Source of the DNA: Methanobacteriota archaeon
Lineage (GTDB): Archaea; Halobacteriota; Syntropharchaeia; DAOWMC01
Direction of reading: 5' to 3'
Assembly: GCA_030643285.1 (NCBI GenBank)
Contig: DAOWMC010000061.1
Span: forward strand, 1-6,827
Length of the DNA: 6,827 nt
The notes under the pieces are model-generated. The model ran no database searches, was not told the origin of the DNA, and saw only the letters and a program-made list of their open reading frames with translations. Position numbers and translations under genes: made by a program. Shown here in pieces: positions 1 to 5,395 of this stretch (the first letter of the stretch is position 1; each line of letters opens with the position of its first letter).

Positions 1-87
1 ATATGAGAGCTCTTCAACCGAAATAAGGTCTCTTCCTTTTTTTTCAACCCTTAAAATTGAAAATGATTCCTTTTTTTGAGAGAACAT
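1..87 (-). CDS. 5' part of a fourth gene of the dnaK operon, translationally coupled to dnaJ (product unknown)
   Basis: On the minus strand an ATG at 87-85 overlaps the dnaJ stop by one base (TGATG). It opens a frame that stays open for 29 codons to the window edge. A GGGGG run at 97-93 lies five bases upstream and could act as a Shine-Dalgarno. The peptide starts MFSQKKESFSILRVEKK and continues with RDLISVEELSY. The coupling implies that it is translated with the chaperones. The stretch DLISVEELS resembles the first helix of MerR-type winged-helix proteins. HspR and CbpM (MerR_2) genes are known to sit directly after dnaJ or cbpA in bacteria, so a chaperone-linked regulator or a DnaJ modulator is possible. 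This rests on position and about ten residues only; no family is recognised with confidence. Confidence 0.55.
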   Translation of the reverse strand, partial: MFSQKKESFSILRVEKKGRDLISVEELSY

Positions 88-1034
88 CAGTACCCCCTAA
101 ATAAATCGGCCCTTGGGTCATCTTTACAAATTTTGGAAAGTTCTTCAAACAACTCTTTCGCCTTTTTATTTAATTTTTTAGGAACTACTATATTCAGTTT
201 AACGTATTGATCTCCCCTTACCCCACTTTTTTTAGGCAACCCTTTTCCCTTCAAACGAAGTTTTCTACCGGATTGACTTTTGGGGGGTATCTTAACCTTC
301 ACCATACAATCTAACGTTGGAACTTCAATATCAGCACCTGTAATCGCCTCCCATGGCAGGATTGGGGTTTCAACGACTATATCATCTCCAGATACCTCAA
401 ATAAGCGATGTGAAAGAATGTTTACTTTGAGATAAAGGTCGCCGGGTGAGCCGCCATTTATTCCGGGATTTCCCTGTCCTGCCAAACGTATCTTTGTACC
501 ATCACGCACTCCCTTTGGGATTGTTACATCTATATGCTTTTTTGAAGTGGCAGTTCCAAGGGAGATACTTCGCTTTGTGCCATGGTATGCCTCTTCAAGT
601 GTAAGGTCTATTTGAGAATTCAAGTCTCCTCCCTTTTTCGACCAGCTTTGTGCAGTTCTTTTTCTTTCAAATCCACCCATCTCCGCGCCAAAAAGTGTCT
701 CAAAAAAATCACTGAATTCACCAAGATTTCCCATATCACCCATATTCATATTCCTGAAATGTACGTTTTGATATCCGGGTGGTGGCCTAAAATCAGATCC
801 TGCCTTCCAGTTAGCTCCCAACTGATCGTATCTCTCTCTTTTTTTCTTATCGCTTAAGACTTCGTACGCCTCATTTAACTCTTTGAATTTTTCTTCTGCC
901 AACGTTTTATCTTTGCCTGTATGAAGGTCGGGATGATGTTTTTTTGCAAGCTTTCTAAAAGCAGATCTGATCACCTGTTCTGTTGCTTTGCGATCTACGC
1001 CCAAAACCTCATAATAATCCTTAAATTTGACCAT
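87..1034 (-). CDS. dnaJ: DnaJ/Hsp40 cochaperone without zinc finger (class B, CbpA-like)
   Basis: J-domain cochaperone that delivers unfolded substrates to DnaK and stimulates its ATPase, in the cytoplasm. The J domain spans about residues 5-73, with the catalytic HPD at 34-36 and the closing helix containing KKKRERYD. A Gly/Phe/Met-rich linker follows (about 78-122). Two C-terminal substrate-binding beta domains follow (about 138-210 and 211-287), with IPKGVRDGTKIRLAGQG and IPPKSQSGRKLRLKGKG as the paired barrel motifs. The four CxxCxGxG repeats of class A DnaJ are absent; the only cysteines are at 243 and 303, so no zinc site can form. At 315 residues it fits CbpA or the Thermus-type DnaJ. 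The start is 5 nt after the grpE stop, and GAGGGATGA inside the grpE end can serve as ribosome-binding site. It is the third gene of the dnaK operon. The family call is secure. Confidence 0.96.
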   Translation of the reverse strand: MVKFKDYYEVLGVDRKATEQVIRSAFRKLAKKHHPDLHTGKDKTLAEEKFKELNEAYEVLSDKKKRERYDQLGANWKAGSDFRPPPGYQNVHFRNMNMGDMGNLGEFSDFFETLFGAEMGGFERKRTAQSWSKKGGDLNSQIDLTLEEAYHGTKRSISLGTATSKKHIDVTIPKGVRDGTKIRLAGQGNPGINGGSPGDLYLKVNILSHRLFEVSGDDIVVETPILPWEAITGADIEVPTLDCMVKVKIPPKSQSGRKLRLKGKGLPKKSGVRGDQYVKLNIVVPKKLNKKAKELFEELSKICKDDPRADLFRGY

Positions 1035-1039
1035 GCTTT

Positions 1040-1534
1040 TTAATCATCCCTCACTACCTGAACCCGAGCTAACCTAAAAACCTCGTCTCCGATCTTGTAT
1101 CCCTTCTGCATTTCACCTATAATCGTCCCGGATGGGTATTTATCAGATTGTGTGGCTAAGATAGCTTCATGAAACTTTGGGTCGAATGATTCTCCTATAC
1201 TTTCAAATGGAATTATCCCACGCCGCTCTAAAACCCCTAAAATCTGGTTATAAACAGGTAAAATGGATTCCCCTAAATTTTTATCATCTAAAAAAGAGAA
1301 TAGAGCTTTTTCAAAGCTATCTATAACCTCCAAAAGCTCTAAAAGTACAATCCGCTCTTTCTCTGCATTTACACGCTCTTGATCCCTTTCAACTCGTTTT
1401 CTGTAGTTTTCAAAATCTGCCAGTGTTCGAAGGTACATATCCTCTTTTTTGGACAACTCCCCCCGGAGCTGTTCTATCTCATCTATCTCTTCTCCTTTAC
1501 CTTCGCCCTCTTCTACTGGCTCTTCATCACTCAT
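1040..1534 (-). CDS. grpE: GrpE nucleotide exchange factor
   Basis: Cochaperone that opens the DnaK nucleotide cleft and speeds ADP release; it acts as a dimer. An acidic disordered start (about 1-19) leads into a long helix/coiled coil (about 20-65) containing [17 protein letters not shown], the GrpE signature helix. A helical bundle follows (about 66-105). The C-terminal beta domain (about 107-162) contains FDPKFHEAI and a [16 protein letters not shown] segment, the parts that contact the DnaK ATPase domain. At 164 residues it is slightly shorter than E. coli GrpE (about 197), mostly at the N terminus. Its ATG overlaps the dnaK TGA by 4 nt (ATGA), with GAGGAG just upstream, so translation is probably coupled to dnaK. 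It lies after dnaK, unlike the grpE-dnaK order common in bacteria and in methanogens. Confidence 0.96.
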   Translation of the reverse strand: MSDEEPVEEGEGKGEEIDEIEQLRGELSKKEDMYLRTLADFENYRKRVERDQERVNAEKERIVLLELLEVIDSFEKALFSFLDDKNLGESILPVYNQILGVLERRGIIPFESIGESFDPKFHEAILATQSDKYPSGTIIGEMQKGYKIGDEVFRLARVQVVRDD

Positions 1535-3432
1535 TTCTCCTCAAATTCCGCATCTACAACATCATCATCTGTGGTAGGGCCACCTTCCCCTTCACCTTCG
1601 CTTTCGGGTGGGGTTTCTCCTGTCGTCTGTTCCTTTTTGTAAGCTGCCTCGGCGAGTGAATACGCTGCCTGTTGAAGGTCACTTGTAAGTGTTTTCAGTC
1701 TTTCGGCATCTGCATCTTCGTCAAGGGCCTGGCGAATATCTGCAACGAGTTGTTCTATTCTTGCTTTTTCATTTACAGCAATAGATGATCCAAATTCTGA
1801 AAGCTGTTTTTCGACCTGGTATGAAAGGGTGTCAGCATTATTTCTTGCTTCAGCTTCATCCCTCGATTTTTTATCCTCTGCAGCATGGGACTCTGCATCT
1901 TTTACCATCTGATCAATATCTTCCTTAGACAGGTTTGATGTGCCAGATATAGTTATTTTCTGTTCCTTTCCGGTTGCCTTATCCTTTGCATTTACGTTTA
2001 GTATTCCATTTGCGTCTATATCAAAGGTCACTTCAACCTGAGGTAAACCCCTTGGTGCAATTGGAATACCGTCAAGGCGAAATGTTCCAAGTATCCGGTT
2101 GTCCCTTGCCATATCTCGCTCTCCCTGAAGGACTTTAATGTCAACTGCTGTCTGATTGTCTTCTGCTGTTGAGAATATCTCGCTTCGTCTCACAGGAATT
2201 GTTGTGTTTTTCTCGATTAATTTTGTCATAACTCCACCGAGTGTTTCTATGCCCAAAGATAGTGGGGTGACATCTAAAAGCACAACATCCTTAACTTCCC
2301 CTGAAAGAACACCTGCCTGTATTGCCGCTCCGACTGCTACAACTTCATCCGGATTAATTCCCTGATGTGGATCTTTTCCCCCCATCAATCTACGTATAAG
2401 ATCCTGTACCGCAGGAATTCTCGTGGAGCCACCAACTAATATAATTTCATCAATATCCTTATCTGTAAGCTTTGCATCGGTTAATGCCTTTTTTACCGGA
2501 CCGGTACAACGATCCAAAAGATCGGAAATGAGGCTTTCAAACTTGGCCCTCGTCAATTTTTCTTCAAGGTGCTTTGGTCCGGATGCATCTGCAGTTATGT
2601 ACGGGAGGCTTATATTTGTTTCAAGGGCACTTGATAGCTCGATTTTTGCCTTTTCAGCGGCTTCAGTGAGGCGCTGTAGCGATTGTAAATCGTCTCTCAG
2701 GTCTATTCCATGATTATTTTTAAAACCCTCGGAAAGCCAGTCAACAATTTTCTTGTCGATATCGTCTCCCCCAAGGTGTGTGTCTCCATTTGTGGATTTT
2801 ACCTCAAATACACCCTCCCCCACTTCTAAGATAGAAACATCAAATGTACCGCCGCCAAAATCAAATACAAGTATGGTCTCATTTCCCTTTTTTTCAAGCC
2901 CATATGCAAGAGAAGCCGCAGTTGGCTCATTTATTATTCTAAGCACCTTTAGTCCGGCTATAGATCCCGCATCCTTTGTTGCCTGCCTCTGTGCATCGTT
3001 GAAGTATGCAGGTACTGTTATTACAACATCTGTTATCTTTTCCCCCAAGTATTTGGCAGCATCATCCACAAGCTTTCTTAATATCATCGAGGATATTTCC
3101 TCGGGTGCATATTCTTTGTCCTTTGCCCTTATTCGTACATTATCATCAGAACCGGAAATAACCTTATATGTGACCGTTTTCATCTCGGTGGATACTTCTG
3201 AATATTTCCTCCCCATAAACCTCTTTATCGAATAAATCGTATTTTCCGGATTTAATACCGCCTGCCTTTTTGCAAGTGGACCAACAAGCCTTTCTCCTGT
3301 TTTTGCAAAACCAACGACTGATGGTGTTGTTCTTCCACCTTCAGTATTTATTATTACAGTGGGAGTGCCCGCCTCCATTACGGCAACAACTGAATTAGTT
3401 GTGCCAAGATCAATACCTATACTTTTAGCCAT
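1531..3432 (-). CDS. dnaK: DnaK (Hsp70) molecular chaperone
   Basis: ATP-driven chaperone that binds exposed hydrophobic segments; it works with the DnaJ and GrpE encoded directly downstream. ATPase domain (about 1-380): phosphate loop 1 [14 protein letters not shown] at 5-18, [17 protein letters not shown] from 140, [13 protein letters not shown] from 167, phosphate loop 2 [13 protein letters not shown] at 190-202, and the adenosine site GGSTRIP at 334-340. Interdomain linker DVVLLDVT at 382-389. Beta-sandwich substrate domain to about 500, then a helical lid, then an acidic Gly/Glu tail ending [10 protein letters not shown], like the bacterial tail. Full length (633; E. coli 638). Residues 75-108 carry the roughly 22-residue loop found in Gram-negative-type DnaK and missing from Bacillus and, as I recall, from Methanosarcina DnaK. 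The start is fixed by AAGGAGGT at 3445-3438, five bases before ATG. First gene of dnaK-grpE-dnaJ. Confidence 0.98.
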   Translation of the reverse strand: MAKSIGIDLGTTNSVVAVMEAGTPTVIINTEGGRTTPSVVGFAKTGERLVGPLAKRQAVLNPENTIYSIKRFMGRKYSEVSTEMKTVTYKVISGSDDNVRIRAKDKEYAPEEISSMILRKLVDDAAKYLGEKITDVVITVPAYFNDAQRQATKDAGSIAGLKVLRIINEPTAASLAYGLEKKGNETILVFDFGGGTFDVSILEVGEGVFEVKSTNGDTHLGGDDIDKKIVDWLSEGFKNNHGIDLRDDLQSLQRLTEAAEKAKIELSSALETNISLPYITADASGPKHLEEKLTRAKFESLISDLLDRCTGPVKKALTDAKLTDKDIDEIILVGGSTRIPAVQDLIRRLMGGKDPHQGINPDEVVAVGAAIQAGVLSGEVKDVVLLDVTPLSLGIETLGGVMTKLIEKNTTIPVRRSEIFSTAEDNQTAVDIKVLQGERDMARDNRILGTFRLDGIPIAPRGLPQVEVTFDIDANGILNVNAKDKATGKEQKITISGTSNLSKEDIDQMVKDAESHAAEDKKSRDEAEARNNADTLSYQVEKQLSEFGSSIAVNEKARIEQLVADIRQALDEDADAERLKTLTSDLQQAAYSLAEAAYKKEQTTGETPPESEGEGEGGPTTDDDVVDAEFEEK

Positions 3433-3437
3433 TTTAT

Positions 3438-3445
3438 ACCTCCTT
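3438..3445 (-). promoter_or_regulatory. Strong Shine-Dalgarno of dnaK
   Basis: The minus strand reads AAGGAGGT-ATAAA-ATG, an eight-base match to the complement of the 16S rRNA tail with a five-base spacer. It fixes the dnaK start at 3432 and implies efficient, leadered translation. Confidence 0.85.
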
Positions 3446-3498
3446 AAATCTAAATTCCAAACTACCCATAATATTTTAATTTTACCGTAGGGTTAAAT

Positions 3499-3534
3499 GC
3501 TTAAATAATATCCCAATAGCATTAAAAGTTTTTG
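3499..3534 (-). promoter_or_regulatory. Candidate archaeal promoter region for dnaK-grpE-dnaJ
   Basis: Two AT-rich boxes are possible on the minus strand. The upstream one has a BRE-like CAAAAA (3534-3529) directly followed by CTTTTAAT (3528-3521), which would start transcription near 3498. The second, TATTATTTAA (about 3510-3501), would start it near 3479. Either gives a 45-65 nt leader that includes the AAGGAGGT site. The BRE match favours the upstream box. A short palindrome, AGACTCGTCT (3536-3545), lies just upstream and could be an activator or repressor site, but its arms are only 4 bp. Confidence 0.45.
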
Positions 3535-3546
3535 AAGACTCGTCTC

Positions 3547-3554
3547 AAAAAAAA
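3547..3554 (-). terminator. Oligo-T terminator of hsp20
   Basis: A T8 run on the minus strand starts about 20 nt after the hsp20 stop codon and precedes the dnaK promoter. Archaeal RNA polymerase terminates at such T tracts without needing a stem. It suggests that hsp20 and dnaK are separate transcripts, although read-through remains possible. Confidence 0.55.
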
Positions 3555-3573
3555 TAAGGGATAGAGGATTGGA

Positions 3574-4044
3574 TTATTTAACCTCAATTCGTTTCGAATC
3601 CTCTATTTTTTCTACTTTTGGCAATTTTAACTCTAAAACACCATCTTTAAATGTTGCCTCGGTTTTTTCAGGAAATACCCCAGTTGGAAGATTTATGCTC
3701 CGGTAATATTTTGAATAATACCTCTCTTTCCTTATGTAACCATTTTCTTTTTCTTCTTTTTCGTCTTTGCGTTCCGCAGTAATATCAAGCATACCTTCTT
3801 TAACATCAACCTTGATACCTTTTTTGTCAACACCAGGGAGATCTGCTTTTATGATAAACTTATCCCCCTTTTCGACTATATCTACGAAGGGCTTTGTAGT
3901 TTTTGTAACCAGACCTTCCTCGGTTCCCTTTAACAATCCCCCTTCCATATGGAATGGCTCAAACACTTCTTTGAACAATCTGTCTGCATGGCAATGAATC
4001 TGCCTTAATTCATCTATCGGGTCTAACAAATATATTTTTCTCAT
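3574..4044 (-). CDS. hsp20: Hsp20/alpha-crystallin family small heat-shock protein
   Basis: ATP-independent holdase that binds unfolding proteins and passes them to the DnaK system. A variable N-terminal arm (1-50) precedes the alpha-crystallin domain (about 51-144). The domain begins KPFVDIVEKGDKFIIKADLPGV and ends with the family signature A130-x4-G135-V136-L137 followed by LPK. The C-terminal tail has an I-x-V motif (I153-E-V155), which docks into neighbouring subunits when oligomers form. The length, 156 residues, is normal. The start at 4044 is supported by AGGATGTGA (4059-4051), six bases upstream. The upstream BRE/TATA is strong, and the gene lies directly before the dnaK operon on the same strand, so co-induction by heat is likely. 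It has a T8 terminator of its own. Confidence 0.96.
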   Translation of the reverse strand: MRKIYLLDPIDELRQIHCHADRLFKEVFEPFHMEGGLLKGTEEGLVTKTTKPFVDIVEKGDKFIIKADLPGVDKKGIKVDVKEGMLDITAERKDEKEEKENGYIRKERYYSKYYRSINLPTGVFPEKTEATFKDGVLELKLPKVEKIEDSKRIEVK

Positions 4045-4110
4045 TTACAATCACATCCTTTTTGTTAACTTAAGGTTGTATACCTCCAATTACTATATTA
4101 AGGTTTACTA

Positions 4111-4125
4111 CTATATAAACTTTTC
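4111..4125 (-). promoter_or_regulatory. BRE + TATA promoter of hsp20
   Basis: The minus strand reads GAAAAG (BRE, 4125-4120) followed by TTTATATAG (TATA, 4119-4111), close to the euryarchaeal consensus. Transcription is expected near 4089, giving a leader of about 45 nt that contains the AGGATGTGA ribosome-binding site. Two repeats sit on the promoter. One is an inverted repeat, GTTTA-N8-TAAAC (4103-4120), across the TATA box. The other is a direct repeat of TACTATAT (plus strand 4091-4098 and 4109-4116), 18 bp apart, whose second copy falls near the start site. Both are placed where a heat-shock repressor would block TBP or polymerase. Confidence 0.75.
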
Positions 4126-4132
4126 TGGGAAA

Positions 4133-4303
4133 ATGGTGGGTGTAAAAGGGTTGGTAATTTTGTGGTGATGGGATAAACAGATAAAATCCTTCGATGAAGA
4201 ACTAAAAAAAGGTATTTGTATAGCTGATGTAAAAAAACCACAGATTACACAAGAATACACTGATTATGTTGGTGATTTTAAAATGGAGCAATGGGCATTG
4301 TAA
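4133..4303 (+). other. Possible remnant of a small plus-strand gene, interrupted by one UGA
   Basis: A plus-strand frame opens with ATG at 4133, reads 11 codons, meets TGA at 4166-4168, and then stays open for 43 codons (TGG at 4169 to TAA at 4301). The part after the TGA contains SFDEELKKGICIADV and later QEYTDYVGDFKMEQWAL. It has a protein-like mix of charged and aromatic residues and ends over the 3' end of the SPOUT gene on the other strand. There is no good ribosome-binding site before the ATG and no internal start after the TGA until codon 39. It may be a decayed gene or a chance open frame in AT-rich DNA. I recognise no family, and it is not offered as a functional gene. Confidence 0.2.
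4231..4237 (-). terminator. Oligo-T terminator of the SPOUT methyltransferase gene
   Basis: A T7 run on the minus strand lies 27 nt after the stop codon at 4264, and a second T7 run lies at 4210-4204. Tandem T tracts without a stem are typical of archaeal termination, and they separate this gene from hsp20. Confidence 0.45.
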
Positions 4304-5109
4304 ATTGCCAGTGTGGCAAATATGGCTTCTTCCGTCCTCACGGTTTCTGTGCCCTGATCCGGAATCGTATTGACCACACATCCTGAAAAATCTCCCGATG
4401 ATAGCCCCTCATCTTTTAAAATTGATTCAACACCCCTTCGAGGAGATCCAAAAACAAATGTAACACAATCTTCATTATTCAAAACTGCCCCACCTTTAAA
4501 ATCTTCACCATGTTTGGAAGTAAATACGACAGTCCCGGATTCAACTACCTTTAGCGTCTTTGCCAGACTACCAACTATTTTTGTGTTGTATCCCCACCAA
4601 CATGAAATATCATCCCGGTTTATCAATTCCACTTCGAGGGGATCCTTTGATATAATTTTTGTCGTTATACGTCTAAACTTAGTTAATTTTTCTTTTGAGA
4701 TTAATCTGGCGGGCATTTCCACACCTATATCCACCAATATTGTTTTATTCCGCTTTTCAATCATTATTCCTTCTCTAAGCTCTTCTAAACTTAGTTTTGA
4801 TGATTTGGAGTTCAAAGGGTGGTGCGCAGTTCTTAAAGGTGGTACAACACCCACATTCCTTAGATCCTCATTGAGTGGAAATAATTTTTTCCTCAGATAC
4901 TGAGGTGTCTCCAAATATCTAAGCACAGTATCAATAAATTTACTGTCGTCAAACGCCTTATCCTTGTATATAAATATATGATTAACCCTAAATATCGAGG
5001 CTGCTCTTGCAATCTGACCGATTTTATAAGTTTTTATCCTTCGATCAGAACTTTCAATTGTTAAAGATGATGGGATCAATAAACAAAGTGTCTTTGGCAT
5101 AAAAACCAT
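4264..5109 (-). CDS. SPOUT-superfamily RNA methyltransferase with OB-fold insert (MTH1/DUF171, SPOUT1-like)
   Basis: SAM-dependent RNA methyltransferase of the family that includes M. thermautotrophicus MTH1 and human SPOUT1/C9orf114. Eukaryotic members are linked to N3-methyluridine in large-subunit rRNA, so an rRNA target is likely but not shown here. Numbered from the start chosen, residues 5-60 form the first half of the SPOUT fold (LCLLIPSSL, KIGQIARAASIFRVNHIFIY). About 85-165 is an OB-like insert. The C-terminal half carries the trefoil-knot motifs VFGSPRRG and NTIPDQGTETVRTEEA, with ATLAIYN as the last conserved helix. The frame extends to 5196, but those 29 residues have no family counterpart and overlap a TATA box. 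I start at the ATG at 5109 (281 residues), preceded by CGGAGTAG; 5100 is the alternative. In many archaea this gene precedes rpl3, but here it does not. Confidence 0.9.
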   Translation of the reverse strand: MVFMPKTLCLLIPSSLTIESSDRRIKTYKIGQIARAASIFRVNHIFIYKDKAFDDSKFIDTVLRYLETPQYLRKKLFPLNEDLRNVGVVPPLRTAHHPLNSKSSKLSLEELREGIMIEKRNKTILVDIGVEMPARLISKEKLTKFRRITTKIISKDPLEVELINRDDISCWWGYNTKIVGSLAKTLKVVESGTVVFTSKHGEDFKGGAVLNNEDCVTFVFGSPRRGVESILKDEGLSSGDFSGCVVNTIPDQGTETVRTEEAIFATLAIYNAHCSILKSPT

Positions 5110-5155
5110 TCTACTCCGTACATGATAAGCGTTTAGCATGACTTGGTATGGCCAT

Positions 5156-5163
5156 ATTATAAA
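5156..5163 (-). promoter_or_regulatory. TATA box of the SPOUT methyltransferase gene
   Basis: The minus strand reads TTATTTATAATATGG with TTTATAAT at 5163-5156. A start near 5134 would leave a 25-nt leader with GGAG (5117-5114) and ATG at 5109. This is a main reason to reject a coding start at 5196, since that would place the promoter inside the gene. Confidence 0.55.
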
Positions 5164-5210
5164 TAAGTCTGGCCATAACATTAATATACTTGACACATCA
5201 ATATGGTACT

Positions 5211-5223
5211 AAAATAAAAAAAA
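5211..5223 (-). terminator. T8-A-T4 tract ending the candidate small RNA
   Basis: On the minus strand, TTTTTTTTATTTT begins eight bases after the 3' arm of the long stem at 5232-5238. It works as a plausible terminator for a minus-strand transcript starting near 5311, and it lies before the SPOUT promoter, keeping the two units apart. Confidence 0.45.
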
Positions 5224-5311
5224 TACTTAGAGGGGTAGTCGAGATTAAATGGCCCGTTGCATGTTATTCACCTCCTGTTTGGTTTATTTTGATCTGCTCG
5301 CTACCCCCCCT
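5212..5311 (-). ncRNA. Candidate small structured RNA (about 100 nt) with a Shine-Dalgarno in its loop
   Basis: A long-range stem is plain: GGGGTAG (5232-5238) pairs with CTACCCC (5301-5307), and CGAG (5240-5243) with CTCG (5297-5300). This gives 11 Watson-Crick pairs with one bulged base, closing a 53-nt loop. On the minus strand the loop holds AGGAGGTGA (5276-5268), five bases before ATG at 5262, which opens the five-codon frame MQRAI. A weak TATA-like CTTAAATT (5343-5336) is placed to start transcription at about 5311, just before the 5' arm, and a T8 tract follows the 3' arm. The unit therefore has promoter, stem and terminator in order. No known RNA family is recognised. On the plus strand the same loop would expose an anti-Shine-Dalgarno, TCACCTCCT. 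The strand is inferred from the terminator and TATA placement. Confidence 0.4.
5247..5262 (-). CDS. Five-codon mini-ORF (MQRAI) behind a perfect Shine-Dalgarno
   Basis: On the minus strand, ATG-CAA-CGG-GCC-ATT-TAA follows AGGAGGTGA with the right spacing for initiation. It sits in the loop of the candidate small RNA, so a ribosome could load there. It may be a leader peptide, a ribosome-landing decoy, or chance. It is in frame with the SPOUT gene, but several stops separate them, so it is not its N terminus. Confidence 0.25.
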
Positions 5312-5334
5312 AACATTCATACATTCTTTACCTT

Positions 5335-5370
5335 CAATTTAAGCAAAATGAAAAAGTTAAATAATTATAC
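5335..5370 (+). promoter_or_regulatory. AT-rich segment with possible promoter of the phosphotransferase gene
   Basis: Two TATA-like stretches lie upstream of the GTG at 5396: CAATTTAA near 5335-5342 and TTAAATAATTATA near 5357-5369. The first would give a leader of about 30 nt that includes GGTGGTG; the second would start transcription almost at the ribosome-binding site. Neither has a convincing BRE. The first overlaps the weak box proposed for the minus-strand small RNA. Confidence 0.25.
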
Positions 5371-5395
5371 CAATTAAGAAGCTGGTGGTGTCTCT

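Noticed and set aside
2156..3235. Several plus-strand open frames (69, 96 and 160 residues) opposite dnaK
   Set aside because: They lie wholly antisense to a clear, full-length DnaK. They are Ser/Thr/Pro-rich with no family features and are shadows of its codon pattern.
3490..3514. Possible operator GGGTTA...TATCCC between dnaK promoter boxes
   Set aside because: The arms have a mismatch and the interior is plain AT-rich DNA. It is too weak to call as a site.
4370..4903. A 177-residue plus-strand open frame
   Set aside because: It is antisense to the SPOUT methyltransferase, whose motifs are unmistakable. It has low-complexity shadow composition and no ribosome-binding site.
5232..5315. Box H/ACA guide RNA on the plus strand (stem followed by ACA at 5313-5315)
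   Set aside because: The loop on that strand has no G-A pairs for the archaeal K-turn and the pocket sizes are uneven, so the ACA is probably chance. No C/D boxes were seen either.
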